Assembly: GCF_039545795.1 (NCBI RefSeq)
Contig: NZ_CP154260.1
Span: 4,779,001-4,843,000 of the forward strand
Reading direction: 5' to 3'
Source of the DNA: Chitinophaga niabensis
GTDB lineage: Bacteria; Bacteroidota; Bacteroidia; Chitinophagales; Chitinophagaceae
Length of the DNA: 64,000 nt
Part shown: one piece after another, positions 45,101-52,891 of the stretch
Layout of the letters: every line of letters begins with the position of its first letter
How positions within the stretch are numbered: the stretch's first letter is position 1
Notes under the pieces: model-generated
The model's input: the letters and a program-made list of their open reading frames with translations, nothing else
Database searches by the model: none
What the model was told of the DNA's origin: nothing
Program-made: the position numbers and the translations under genes

Positions 45101-45452
45101 CCTCGTTGGCCTGCATGCTGTTTTCTACCAGGCGGATGTTGAGGGTTTTGGTAGTGGTCGTTACAGTGATGCGCTGCTCTTTAAATCCGATGTAAGTGAT
45201 CCTGAGCACCGCTCCCTCGTTCGCCTCGATTACAAATTTGCCATTTCCATCGGTTTGGGTCCCGATCTTAGTTCCCACAACCATTACTGTCGCACCAGGG
45301 ATGCTTCTGCTTAGTGTGTCTGATACTGTACCGGATACAGTGATCTTAGCAGTTCCTTGTGCGTAGGCCTTGTTTCCGGCAATTGAAAAAAAGCATATCA
45401 GCAGCAATGCTGAAGCCCAGTGGCCTTTACTAAAATTAAAAATGTATCTCAT
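42171..45452 (-). CDS. SusC/RagA TonB-linked outer-membrane protein
   Basis: A 1093-aa outer-membrane transporter. After the signal peptide (ending KAYAQ) come a carboxypeptidase-like regulatory domain (about 38-110, VSGTVSDTLSRSIPGATVMV), the TonB plug (about 120-230, including NVELTPNDLARLQPDDIASF and TILKDASATALYGARGANG), and the beta-barrel ending in an aromatic-rich strand. It imports oligosaccharides with the adjacent SusD using TonB energy. First gene of the PUL operon, with a 449-bp upstream region shared with a divergent AraC gene. Confidence 0.97.
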   Translation of the reverse strand: MRYIFNFSKGHWASALLLICFFSIAGNKAYAQGTAKITVSGTVSDTLSRSIPGATVMVVGTKIGTQTDGNGKFVIEANEGAVLRITYIGFKEQRITVTTTTKTLNIRLVENSMQANEVVITAMGQKQRREAVVGSVTTIKPGDLKIPASNLTAALAGQAAGIISYQRSGQPGQDNASFFIRGVTTFGYKQDPLILIDNVELTPNDLARLQPDDIASFTILKDASATALYGARGANGVILVSTKEGKEGKANVNFRSEYSQSQSTQTLKLVDPIQYMELFNEASLTRDPALPLPFPAVKIQNTKATIAGTSGNNPYVYPAVDWIDMLFKDKASTQRNNLSISGGGGVAKYYISGSYNVDNGILKTDIRNNNENNVNFKNYQLRSNVNISLTKSTEAIVRLSGTFSDYNGPITLDGSFASDLYAIASHASPVLFPAYYPADEANMGANHILFGNIGGPNGTRSNSILYPNGNPYAQLLKGHKNSSESRMSAQLEINQNFDFITKGLKLRGIFNTNRYSYFDSQLAYSPYFYSADSYNKEDNTYTLTWLNPMKGPSFSNVPTEYLEYSKSEPNANSFYYIQAALDYNRKFGNHTLSSTLIGTSQQTLYSSAKDPRTNTTTLPYSLPFRNLGLAGRATYSFNDRYFVEFNFGYNGSERFSSNNRYGFFPTIGAAWVPSNEAFWKQNDIVNRLKFRFSHGLVGNDAIGSQRFFYLSDVNLNGGNFAQFGINNQNQLNGVTIRSYANSNITWETSKQTNLAAEITLLKNFNIIAEIYKNHRFDILRKRNIPATEGFEADVLTNLGEVDSKGIDLSLDYKQNFNNGLWASVRGNFTYSTNKYTYIEEPNYPETWRHFMGQPISRGYGFIAERLFVDDAEVANSPKQLFTTQDAYDNKITGVIPRGGDIKYRDLNGDGKIDDLDMVFMGYPSTPEIVYGFGLSSGFKGFDLSAFFQGQARVSFFIDPRKVSPFLERNVRYVEGRAQVLKAFADSHWSEENQDVYATYPRLGTSNELIANNLQPSSWWLRDGSFIRLKSLEIGYTLPKNVLRSLKISNCRFYFNGLNLITWSPFKMWDPELGGNGFAYPIQKVFNLGINLNL

Positions 45453-45621
45453 AAAAGTGGAATTGAGTTTGTGAACAGATTAGCGGGGAATTTGTGCAGG
45501 TAAGGGGAATAAAAACACCCTCTGTTCCACAGAAAAAAATGATAAAACAGCTTTATACGCTGGGTAAAAGTTAGATTCATAACGCTTGGGTCGGTTGATA
45601 ATTGGTAGATAATTGGTCAAG

Positions 45622-45652
45622 TAAAACTACTCTAAACCAGCTCTCAGGAAAT
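45622..45652 (-). promoter_or_regulatory. Candidate susC promoter
   Basis: On the minus strand ATTT (45652-45649), a 19-bp spacer, then TAGTTTTA (45629-45622), one base from TAnnTTTG. The -33 element overlaps the inner half-site of the proximal operator. It predicts a long 5' leader of roughly 160 nt before the susC ATG at 45452. Confidence 0.45.
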
Positions 45653-45681
45653 GTATAAACTAATCATAATGATGGACAATA
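45651..45681 (-). promoter_or_regulatory. AraC-type operator D, proximal to susC
   Basis: On the minus strand, half-sites TATTGTCCAT (45681-45672) and GTTTATACAT (45660-45651), cores 21 bp apart. It shares the 15-base direct repeat GTCCATCATTATGAT with operator C, 86 bp away. Flanking bases also form an inverted repeat (AATGATG/CATCATT, 45668-45689). Confidence 0.6.
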
Positions 45682-45736
45682 ACATCATTCATTATCTTCA
45701 AAACAAGGTCGGATTTTCAGATTTAAGCCTTTAGGC

Positions 45737-45767
45737 ATGCATAAAATGATCATAATGATGGACTATA
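45737..45767 (-). promoter_or_regulatory. AraC-type operator C, distal to susC
   Basis: On the minus strand, half-sites TATAGTCCAT (45767-45758) and TTTTATGCAT (45746-45737), cores 21 bp apart. The first half-site is identical to that in front of the MFS gene. It has no promoter at the matching distance, so it may act as an upstream auxiliary or looping site, or serve the divergent AraC gene. Confidence 0.55.
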
Positions 45768-45901
45768 GTATTATTGGGAAATCCCAACTGCTATTTTCCA
45801 ATCGCTAAAAAATGATTAATTTTCGCTACTGGCCAACGGCATGATCAACCCAAACAGAAGCAGGCCGATAGCTGCGCAGCCGCATCTTTTAAATAACACG
45901 T

Positions 45902-46789
45902 ATGGAAGAACAGAAAAAACTGATGGAAGAAGGGTTTCTTGGGCAAAGGATGATTGTTTTAACACCCAATATCAGAAAGGAAATCAAATCAAATCCCTTA
46001 ATAAATACCCTTTACCTCACTGCCATTGGACATTATCCACATGCTGTGGGCCATGAATGCGAACGGCCACGGGGTGCCGGCGAGTTCATTTTCCTGTACT
46101 GTACCGATGGAGAGGGCAGAATAGAAATGAATGGAGAAGAGTATGTGCTAAGGGCTAATAATTTTTTCATCATCCCCAAAAACACGGCTCACCGTTATTA
46201 TAGTTCAGAAAAGGCGCCCTGGAGTATTTACTGGCTGCATTTTAGTGGAACAAACTCCAGGATGATCTACGAACGCTCTTTAATAGAAGGCGAGCATCAG
46301 GTTCAGGCTATTCCATTTGAGGGATACAGAACTAAATCATTCGACCAGATATTTACTACCCTGGACCGGAGTTTTAGCTCCAGGGATATGGAAATTATGA
46401 ATTTCCGGGTCCTTCATTTTCTAACCTCGTTCATCTATTATAAGGAGATCAATCCTATGGTGTATAGTGTGGATATGGTCAGCAATTCCATTGCCTATAT
46501 GAAAATGAACCTTGATAAAAAAAAGAGTGTAAAAGATCTTGCGGATCAACAAAACCTATCTGTTTCTCATTATCTACGCAGCTTCAAAGCAAAGACCGGG
46601 CAACCGCCTACCACGTATTTCAACCAGCTTAAAGTGCAGCAGTCCTGCCAATACCTTTACTTTACGGATAAAAACATCAAGGAGATCTGCACTTTACTGG
46701 GTATTGATGATCAGTATTATTTTTCGCGATTGTTTACGAAGCTTATTGGAACATCTCCATCTGCTTATCGTAAAACTTATAAAAGATAA
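45902..46789 (+). CDS. AraC family regulator of the PUL
   Basis: A 295-aa regulator with an N-terminal cupin-like sensor (about 40-140: GAGEFIFLYCTDGEGRIEMN, YVLRANNFFIIPKNTAHRYY) and a C-terminal AraC double helix-turn-helix (about 195-295: SVKDLADQQNLSVSHYLRSF, IKEICTLLGIDDQYYFSRLF). It lacks membrane segments, so it senses an internal sugar. It is divergent from susC. The shared 449-bp region has two 31-bp operator-like sites that recur before the MFS and GH95 genes, making it the prime candidate regulator. Confidence 0.92.
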   Translation: MEEQKKLMEEGFLGQRMIVLTPNIRKEIKSNPLINTLYLTAIGHYPHAVGHECERPRGAGEFIFLYCTDGEGRIEMNGEEYVLRANNFFIIPKNTAHRYYSSEKAPWSIYWLHFSGTNSRMIYERSLIEGEHQVQAIPFEGYRTKSFDQIFTTLDRSFSSRDMEIMNFRVLHFLTSFIYYKEINPMVYSVDMVSNSIAYMKMNLDKKKSVKDLADQQNLSVSHYLRSFKAKTGQPPTTYFNQLKVQQSCQYLYFTDKNIKEICTLLGIDDQYYFSRLFTKLIGTSPSAYRKTYKR

Positions 46790-46793
46790 AAAT

Positions 46794-47045
46794 TCATTTC
46801 AGATTTCTCTCTTTTAGAAGCGCCTCTATTTCCTTATTATCATATTTGGAATTATTGATCAATTTATATGCAAGAAATAAAGGTATCAATGTGAAAAATC
46901 CCCAACTGTTTTTTATAACGCTGTAAAATACAATTCCTGCCAGGAATCCAATTAATACAGCATTGGCGATGGCGGCTGATTTCCTTTTCTTTGCTTCCTG
47001 CAACAATTCCTGGTCTGTTAATTCTGTTAGATTTTTTTGCTCCAT
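46794..47045 (-). CDS. Hypothetical small membrane protein
   Basis: An 83-aa protein: an acidic/basic N-terminal helix (LTDQELLQEAKKRKS), two transmembrane helices (AIANAVLIGFLAGIVFYSVI; FFTLIPLFLAYKLI) and a charged tail (EIEALLKERNLK). This layout is common in Bacteroidota small proteins of unknown role. Convergent with the AraC gene, divergent from the immunity-like gene. Confidence 0.6.
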   Translation of the reverse strand: MEQKNLTELTDQELLQEAKKRKSAAIANAVLIGFLAGIVFYSVIKNSWGFFTLIPLFLAYKLINNSKYDNKEIEALLKERNLK

Positions 47046-47114
47046 TAGATTTTGGCTTTTAGATATTCACTTCTTCCCTTAAATTTAGATACTTCACCTT
47101 TAACTTACTACAAT

Positions 47115-47678
47115 ATGTTTGATAAATTTTTCGATAAATATCCGGAATTTACTACGGCACAAAAACCTGACGAAAGTCTGCAGAACAGTTTTAATAATAA
47201 ACTACCTGCACAACTTATTGAATTCTGGCGTACTTATGGATTCGGAGTATTTATGAATGGCTATTTGAAGATTGTTAATCCCAGGGATTTTCAACCGTAT
47301 TTTGATGAGGCCTACGACAATAGTGGAAACGAAATCGTATTTGGCGTGACTGCCTTGGGAGATTTTCTAACATGGACGGGAGATGCCATACGGGCCATCT
47401 ATTTTAAGAACGGTTACGATTCAATTATTGAGAGTGGTGATGATATGGGATGGTTTTTTGATATGGATCTGTCTGACAGTGGCTTTTTGAAAGACAACCT
47501 GGATGATGCGCAATACCTTGCTGCTAAAGGGCGATTGGGTGAGCCGGAATACGATGAGTGTTATGGCTATGTTCCATTGTTAGGTTTAGGAGGCGCTGAA
47601 AAAGCAGAGAAACTTCAGAAAGTGAAAATAAAAGAGCACATTTCCTTAATAGCACAGGCGCTTGGAAAGATCAAGTAA
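47115..47678 (+). CDS. GAD-like/DUF1851 protein (Tdi1-type immunity)
   Basis: The ATG at 47115 gives 187 aa. The N-terminal half (FDKFFDKYPEFTTAQKP, LPAQLIEFWRTYGFGVFMNG, KIVNPRDFQPYFDEAY) is GAD-like, and the second half (VFGVTALGDFLTWTGDAIRA, CYGYVPLLGLGGAEKAEKLQ) is DUF1851, the fold of T6SS immunity proteins such as Tdi1. No signal peptide. No toxin or secretion gene lies beside it, so it is an orphan immunity gene or a housekeeping relative. Confidence 0.75.
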   Translation: MFDKFFDKYPEFTTAQKPDESLQNSFNNKLPAQLIEFWRTYGFGVFMNGYLKIVNPRDFQPYFDEAYDNSGNEIVFGVTALGDFLTWTGDAIRAIYFKNGYDSIIESGDDMGWFFDMDLSDSGFLKDNLDDAQYLAAKGRLGEPEYDECYGYVPLLGLGGAEKAEKLQKVKIKEHISLIAQALGKIK

Positions 47679-47682
47679 ACAG

Positions 47683-47710
47683 AAAAGCCACGCATTGCTG
47701 CGTGGCTTTT
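47683..47710. terminator. Terminator shared by DUF1851 gene and tRNA-Asp 2
   Basis: AAAAGCCACGCA and TGCGTGGCTTTT with a TTGC loop, between the plus-strand DUF1851 stop and the minus-strand tRNA 3' end. Both strands have U-runs. Confidence 0.8.
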
Positions 47711-47722
47711 AAACATTTTCTG

Positions 47723-47796
47723 CGGACCGGACGGGACTCGAACCCGCGACCTCCGCCGTGACAGGGCGGCATTCTAACCAACTGAACTACCGATCC
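47723..47796 (-). tRNA. tRNA-Asp (GTC), second copy
   Basis: A 74-nt minus-strand cloverleaf identical base for base to the copy at 18663-18736 and in the same orientation, 29 kb away. Flanks differ apart from a few bases at the 3' side, so this is a dispersed duplicate rather than a recent long duplication. Confidence 0.97.
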
Positions 47797-47846
47797 AACT
47801 TACCCTTTAACAATCAGAACCTTACAGCTCTTCTGTTTTGGGATTG

Positions 47847-47879
47847 CAAAGATAAGCACAAATAAATCATACCTGCAAA
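47847..47879 (-). promoter_or_regulatory. Promoter of tRNA-Asp 2
   Basis: TTTG-N21-TATCTTTG on the minus strand, the same spacing and nearly the same -33 context (TTTGCAGGT against TTTGGAGGT) as the first tRNA-Asp promoter. Confidence 0.75.
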
Positions 47880-47902
47880 TATTTTTTACAACACGCCCAA
47901 AT

Positions 47903-48196
47903 CTAAGCCTGTTGCAGCCTTTTCACCAAAACCATCGTACACCGGCTAGTATTATCCGTACGCAGTTTCTTAATGGACATATATTCCGGATCATAATACA
48001 TTCCCAGGGCCGCTTCCTCCGAGGGAAACTGCACAATCGCGTTCATCATCCTTCCCTCCCCTTCAATCACTATCCCCGAAGTATCCGAAGCCAGCACTTC
48101 AGCCCCATACTTCTTAAATAAAGGAATCAGCGCAGGCCCATATTGAGAAAACCCTTCCCAATTGTCGATGTCATAACTAATCATGTAATAAACCAT
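47903..48196 (-). CDS. DUF1330 domain protein
   Basis: The ATG at 48196 (MVYYMISYDIDNWEGFSQYG) gives 97 aa. It fits the DUF1330 ferredoxin-like (dimeric alpha-beta barrel) family: a first strand, then KKYGAEVLASDTSGIVIEGE, IVQFPSEEAALGMYYDPEY and the last strand. Function unknown. Divergent from the lipoprotein at 48296. Confidence 0.75.
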   Translation of the reverse strand: MVYYMISYDIDNWEGFSQYGPALIPLFKKYGAEVLASDTSGIVIEGEGRMMNAIVQFPSEEAALGMYYDPEYMSIKKLRTDNTSRCTMVLVKRLQQA

Positions 48197-48295
48197 AAAA
48201 ATGTTGTTTTCACCAAAATTACCCTCCACTACGGCCCGGTAATTGTGATATCCTGCTTTTTATTAAGTAAATTTAAGAGAGCCAAAACACCAGAT

Positions 48296-48802
48296 ATGAG
48301 ATACCTCCTCCTCCTCGTATTATGTTACAGCTGCAATACTGCTGCCACTAATAATAAACAAGACAGCAGCATCGTGGACGGCGCCAAAGAACTCCTCCCT
48401 GTTCAACCAGCTCCCACACCTGTCGTGAATCCCCAGGCCGAACAGATCAAAGCGCAGGACACTACTTTCGAAGACGGTTCCATCCCCTCCTCCTGGCAGA
48501 ATGCAGGCTTTGATGATCCCGCAGGCTTCAAAGAATTCCTCCTTTCCTTTAAAGATTGGGTGAAGAAAGACCAGGTGGATAGTATTACGGCGTATATTCG
48601 CTTCCCATTAAAAAATTATAAAACGCCGGAAGCCTTCAGAAAAGCCTATCCCAAAGTGTTCGATGACAGCCTGAAAAATGTAGTGGAAACCCAGCGGCTG
48701 GACAGGATCTGGCGGAACTACCAGGGCGCTATGATCGGAAGCGGACAGATATGGTTCAACGCCCTTCCGGAAGGATATAGAATAATTGCGATCAATAAAT
48801 AA
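48296..48802 (+). CDS. Hypothetical lipoprotein
   Basis: The internal ATG at 48296 gives 168 aa with a short lipoprotein signal (LVLCYSC, Cys at about 13). A Pro/Gln-rich linker is followed by a globular part (GFKEFLLSFKDWVKKDQVDS, FPLKNYKTPEAFRKAYPKVF, SGQIWFNALPEGYRIIAINK) of the kind that measures small residual proteins in Bacteroidota, with no named family. Its stop is directly followed by the ATG of the methyltransferase. Confidence 0.65.
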   Translation: MRYLLLLVLCYSCNTAATNNKQDSSIVDGAKELLPVQPAPTPVVNPQAEQIKAQDTTFEDGSIPSSWQNAGFDDPAGFKEFLLSFKDWVKKDQVDSITAYIRFPLKNYKTPEAFRKAYPKVFDDSLKNVVETQRLDRIWRNYQGAMIGSGQIWFNALPEGYRIIAINK

Positions 48803-49306
48803 ATGGAACTATCACAAGCCATAGAACTCATCAGGTCCAATGACTTTAATAAGGACACCATTGAAACATGGGCCGATCTTGGTTGTGGCAGCGGTCTCTT
48901 CACCAATGCCCTGCTGAGCTACCTTCATCCTAAAAGCACCGTTTACGCCGTAGATCAATATCCCGTAAAGATCAACCACCCCGCTGTGATCCTTAAACAA
49001 ATGGACTTCATCACGGCAGACTGGGATTTTCCAAAGCTGGATGGAATCTTAATGGCCAATTCGCTGCACTTTGTGGAAGATAAACCCTCCTTTTTAAGAA
49101 AAGTAAAAGCCGCCCTGAAACCAAATGGTACACTGTTACTGGTGGAATATGATACGGATACCCCCAACCATTGGGTACCCTTCCCTGCCAGCTTTTCCTC
49201 GTTGAAAAGAATACTGCTCGAAGCCGGTTTTAAAAATGTACACCGCCTGCAGGAGCAACCATCCATTTATGGCAAAGCCAATCTCTATGCTTCATGGATA
49301 AATTAA
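48803..49306 (+). CDS. Class I SAM-dependent methyltransferase
   Basis: A 167-aa enzyme, short but complete for a minimal Rossmann methyltransferase. Motif I is WADLGCGSGLFTNALLSYL, the acidic residue after strand 2 is in VYAVDQYPVK, and motif IV/post is DGILMANSLHFVEDKPSFLR. Substrate is unknown. It starts at the base after the previous stop, and its end overlaps the next gene by 13 bp, so the four genes from 48296 to 52540 look like one operon. Confidence 0.85.
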   Translation: MELSQAIELIRSNDFNKDTIETWADLGCGSGLFTNALLSYLHPKSTVYAVDQYPVKINHPAVILKQMDFITADWDFPKLDGILMANSLHFVEDKPSFLRKVKAALKPNGTLLLVEYDTDTPNHWVPFPASFSSLKRILLEAGFKNVHRLQEQPSIYGKANLYASWIN

Positions 49307-50271
49307 AGTACTGCCTTCTGGGAATATTGCTCACCGCCTGCACCACAAAACCCCGCGAGATCACACGCGGTTTCTATTTCTGGAAGCAACGCTACGAAGG
49401 GCAAACAAACCCACTAGCCCGGAAACTCTACGTAAAAATGTTCGATGTAACCTGGGACGCTAAAGCACAAAAAGCCGTCCCCGTTGCCATATTGGACAAA
49501 CGTGCCCCCTTTCCGGACAGTATAGAGATTGTACCTGTAGTATTCCTGATGAATGAGATCTGGCAAAAGGAAGATACCCTCATAATGGCCCAACGGGTAT
49601 GCAAATTGCTGGAACAACTTTGTAAAGAAGCAAAAGAAGTGCAACTGGATTGCGACTGGACGCGCAACAGCAAGGAAACGTACTTCGCCTTCCTCCGAAA
49701 CGTGCGCCAACAGGCCTTCATGAAAGGGAAACAATTATCCGTGACCATCCGCATGCACCAGGTAAAATATACCCGCAGCAACGGCATCCCTCCTGCAGAT
49801 AAAGGTTTGCTGATGTGTTACAACATGGGCGACCTCCGCAAATGGGGAGATCATAATTCTATCCTTAATATGGAAGAATTGAAAGCCTATACGGGTGATG
49901 ATCATATCCGCCATTATCCATTATCTTTGGACCTGGCTTTGCCCCTGTTTGAATGGAGTGTATTGTTCCGCAACAAACAATACGCGGGCCTGCTCCGTAA
50001 TATCGAAAGCACCCAACTGGAAAACACAACGCTCTTTACACGTAACGGCAAACAATTGTACACCAGCATGCAGGATACTACCCTCAACGGTTATATGATC
50101 CGCAGGGGAGATGTAATCCGGTTCGAGACATGCAGCCCTGACCTGCTGAAGAAAGCAGCCCGCTATTTGTCAAGGCAAAGGCAAAACTATAACCCTACTA
50201 TAATCTTTTATCATCTTGATTCAAAGTATGATCAGCATGAACTGGAAACGATTTACAATATTTTTAAGTAG
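49294..50271 (+). CDS. Lipoprotein with TIM-barrel-like features
   Basis: A 325-aa lipoprotein (LLTAC, Cys at about 16). The order of strands, ITRGFYFWKQRYEG, KLYVKMFDVTWDAKA, VQLDCDWTRNSKETYFAFL, QLSVTIRMHQVKY, GLLMCYNMGDLRKWGDHNSI, HYPLSLDLALPLFEWSVLF, resembles a GH18-like or DUF3142-type barrel, with an acidic pair in LDCDWT. No catalytic DxxDxE motif is intact, so activity is uncertain. Its 3' end overlaps the next gene by 35 bp, and the two are probably partners. Confidence 0.6.
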   Translation: MDKLKYCLLGILLTACTTKPREITRGFYFWKQRYEGQTNPLARKLYVKMFDVTWDAKAQKAVPVAILDKRAPFPDSIEIVPVVFLMNEIWQKEDTLIMAQRVCKLLEQLCKEAKEVQLDCDWTRNSKETYFAFLRNVRQQAFMKGKQLSVTIRMHQVKYTRSNGIPPADKGLLMCYNMGDLRKWGDHNSILNMEELKAYTGDDHIRHYPLSLDLALPLFEWSVLFRNKQYAGLLRNIESTQLENTTLFTRNGKQLYTSMQDTTLNGYMIRRGDVIRFETCSPDLLKKAARYLSRQRQNYNPTIIFYHLDSKYDQHELETIYNIFK

Positions 50272-52540
50272 CTTTTTGCTCTGTTTCTTTGGAAAATCCA
50301 TTTCCTGTGGCCCGGAGCCGGACCCATATGATTATTATCCAAACTTCTATAACCCCGGCATAGCCGCCCAGCAAGGATTTGAACCCTTCTATTATACCAG
50401 TCTTTCCGTTTATTACGGAACGGAAGAACCGGAAGAAAATGTGGTCATTAAAGAATGGAGTGCTTTCTTCAAGGACAAAATAGCGGAACAAGACCTCCGC
50501 GTATTTATCTACAACTACAGCCGGCCGGAAATGGCGGCCCTGTATACACTAATAGATAAAGGTACTCCGCAACAATTGCCGGACAATATGATGAAGAACG
50601 GTCTTACCCGTTATTTTATTGATACGAAAGACCGGGAAACACTCGGTTACCTCATGTATGCCAAACAATGCGAACCACATACCGGTAGTACCGATGCCTG
50701 GAATGTTCCCGCTCCGGATTCTGCTACCATGAGCCGCCTTTCCCGTAATGGCGTTCAATTATATAAAGCCTGCAAAGATCCCCGCATCAAAGAACGTTTT
50801 GCTTTTCAAGCCATACGCATGGCGCACTACAGCAAAGCATTCAAACAAGCCATTCAGCTCTATGATTCACTGGCAGCACCTATCCCTTCTTCTTCCCTCA
50901 TTCATTATAAAGCCCTGGCATTAAAAGCCGGCGCATTATTACGTACAGGCCAGCCTGCACAAAGCGTATACCATTTCTCCCGCGTTTTTGAGAACGCTCC
51001 TTCCCAAAGAACGCTTGCCTATCTCAATACAGGATGGGCTGCAGCCGATCCTCAACAGGTGATGAAGTTATGCGCTAATAATAATGAGAAAGCTACAGTA
51101 GCTGCAATGTACGCCTGCAGAGCAGCAGATCTTAACCCGGAAGGCCTGAGGGAAGTTTATAAGCTGAATCCGCAATCACCCATGCTGGACGTACTGCTCA
51201 GCCGGGAGATAAATAAACTGGAAGATGGCCTGCTCTATTCCGTACTGGATGGAGAGGCAAGCTCCTGGGGTTTTATGGAAAAACCACCACAAACAAAAGT
51301 GACCGGTATACAGCAACTGTTAGACAGTATAGCCACAGGCGGAAAAGTAAAAGAACCTGCATTATGGCATACCTCTTCTGCCTACATTTCGTTTATGCTA
51401 AAAGATTATGCCGGGGCGAATAAAAGGCTCACTGCCGGTAAATCAAACAACAGCCGCACCGCTATCCAGGACCAATGGGAAATTGTAAGGCTTTTGGTTG
51501 CCGTGAATGAACAACCCAGGATAGATAAGGATTTCGAAGCAAAACTGCTGGAATCCTTCAAATGGCTGGATACCCGCCTCGCGCCTGTCAAAAGGGACAA
51601 TTATTTCCAAAACCTCGGCAGCAGCAAGGAGATTAACGATATGTTCTTTTCCCGGATGTACCGCAACCTCTTGGATTTCATCATTGCTCCCCGTTATGCA
51701 AAGCAAAATGACCCTGTTAAAAAGGCCCTGATCCTCATGAAAAGGGATGAAGTAGATCAATATGCTTTCCGCTACGGCACTGTCTCTGGAAAAGATTTTA
51801 TCTCGGACAGCCTGCCCACCACACAGCTGCATGCGCTTTACGATCTTAAACAACAGAAACGCAAAACGCCCTACGAGCAATATCTCTTTGATCAACTGAA
51901 GTTGAGCGACAATGAACTGGGAGAGATCATTGCCATCAATTACGTGCGGCAACATGATTTCAATAACGCAGTGACCTGGTTCAAACGCAGCGGTAGCTCC
52001 AACCATTCAGAGAATGTATTTACAGAGCAATTGCAGGACTATGGGTATGAAACAGATACGGTTGGTATCAGCCAATTGGATTATGCCATCAAAATGGTGG
52101 AATTGGAAAAGAAGATGAAAGGGAAGAATGTAGACCCTAATGTATATTATGAATATGCCACCGGCTTATTCAGCATTTCCTACTACGGGCACGCCTATCA
52201 GTTTTCTGTAAATTACCGCCCCAGCACCTGGTGGTATGAGCCTGCACATGAAAACAATCCTTTCCTGAAACAATATTTCGGCTGTTATCGTGCAGAAGAA
52301 TATTACAAGAAAGCAGCAGATGCTTTTCCGGACAAGGAATCCAAAGCCAAATCCCTCTTCATGGCTGCCCGCTGCGCACAGAAACATATAAACGCCAAGG
52401 AAGAAGACTGGGCAAGAACAGCTATTTACGAAAACCCTTATTTCCCCTCACTGGCAAAGGATTATAGCCAAACGGCATTTTACAGGGACATCATCGGCCA
52501 GTGCAGTTACCTGAAAGACTACGTGAAAACAAAACCTTAA
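50237..52540 (+). CDS. Large secreted protein of unknown function
   Basis: From the ATG at 50237, 767 aa with a signal or lipoprotein-like N-terminus (FLLCFFGKSISC). The protein is mostly helical with several TPR-like stretches (AIRMAHYSKAFKQAIQLYDS, ALALKAGALLRTGQPAQSVY, YYKKAADAFPDKESKAKSLF). The first 110 residues (DPYDYYPNFYNPGIAAQQGF) are Tyr/Pro-rich. No family was recognised. It overlaps the TIM-barrel-like lipoprotein by 35 bp, which suggests a cell-envelope complex. Confidence 0.65.
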   Translation: MNWKRFTIFLSSFLLCFFGKSISCGPEPDPYDYYPNFYNPGIAAQQGFEPFYYTSLSVYYGTEEPEENVVIKEWSAFFKDKIAEQDLRVFIYNYSRPEMAALYTLIDKGTPQQLPDNMMKNGLTRYFIDTKDRETLGYLMYAKQCEPHTGSTDAWNVPAPDSATMSRLSRNGVQLYKACKDPRIKERFAFQAIRMAHYSKAFKQAIQLYDSLAAPIPSSSLIHYKALALKAGALLRTGQPAQSVYHFSRVFENAPSQRTLAYLNTGWAAADPQQVMKLCANNNEKATVAAMYACRAADLNPEGLREVYKLNPQSPMLDVLLSREINKLEDGLLYSVLDGEASSWGFMEKPPQTKVTGIQQLLDSIATGGKVKEPALWHTSSAYISFMLKDYAGANKRLTAGKSNNSRTAIQDQWEIVRLLVAVNEQPRIDKDFEAKLLESFKWLDTRLAPVKRDNYFQNLGSSKEINDMFFSRMYRNLLDFIIAPRYAKQNDPVKKALILMKRDEVDQYAFRYGTVSGKDFISDSLPTTQLHALYDLKQQKRKTPYEQYLFDQLKLSDNELGEIIAINYVRQHDFNNAVTWFKRSGSSNHSENVFTEQLQDYGYETDTVGISQLDYAIKMVELEKKMKGKNVDPNVYYEYATGLFSISYYGHAYQFSVNYRPSTWWYEPAHENNPFLKQYFGCYRAEEYYKKAADAFPDKESKAKSLFMAARCAQKHINAKEEDWARTAIYENPYFPSLAKDYSQTAFYRDIIGQCSYLKDYVKTKP

Positions 52541-52764
52541 TCGTCCAGTTCCTCCAGGTTAAGGATAGCATCCGCAATTTTGGTCAGCAACTGTGGACTC
52601 ACTTTTCCCGTATACTGATACGGACGGAGATCATATTGCCTGTCCAGCGCAAACGTAATATCCTCTCCCCGAACATGCGCAATGAACACGGCAATGTTGT
52701 TCCTGAGTTCGGAACGGACTTCAAATTCTTCCCGGTCTACTGTCACTTTGAAGGAGGTCATCAT
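52537..52764 (-). CDS. Small conserved-looking hypothetical protein
   Basis: A 75-aa protein (MMTSFKVTVDREEFEVRSEL at the start), soluble, with a beta-strand-rich first half (IAVFIAHVRGEDITFALDRQ) and a final helix (LLTKIADAILNLEELDD). Convergent with the large unknown gene, overlapping by 4 bp. No family recognised; codon use looks coding. Confidence 0.5.
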   Translation of the reverse strand: MMTSFKVTVDREEFEVRSELRNNIAVFIAHVRGEDITFALDRQYDLRPYQYTGKVSPQLLTKIADAILNLEELDD

Positions 52765-52891
52765 AACCCACAATTTACATTTTTATGACGGGAAGCGGGA
52801 ATTTGCGAAAAAGATTCCCTTTTGCGTAAATACTTTTCCCGATTTCGCAGACGGTTCCCCCTCTCCTGACGGAACTTTGCACAAAAAATTC

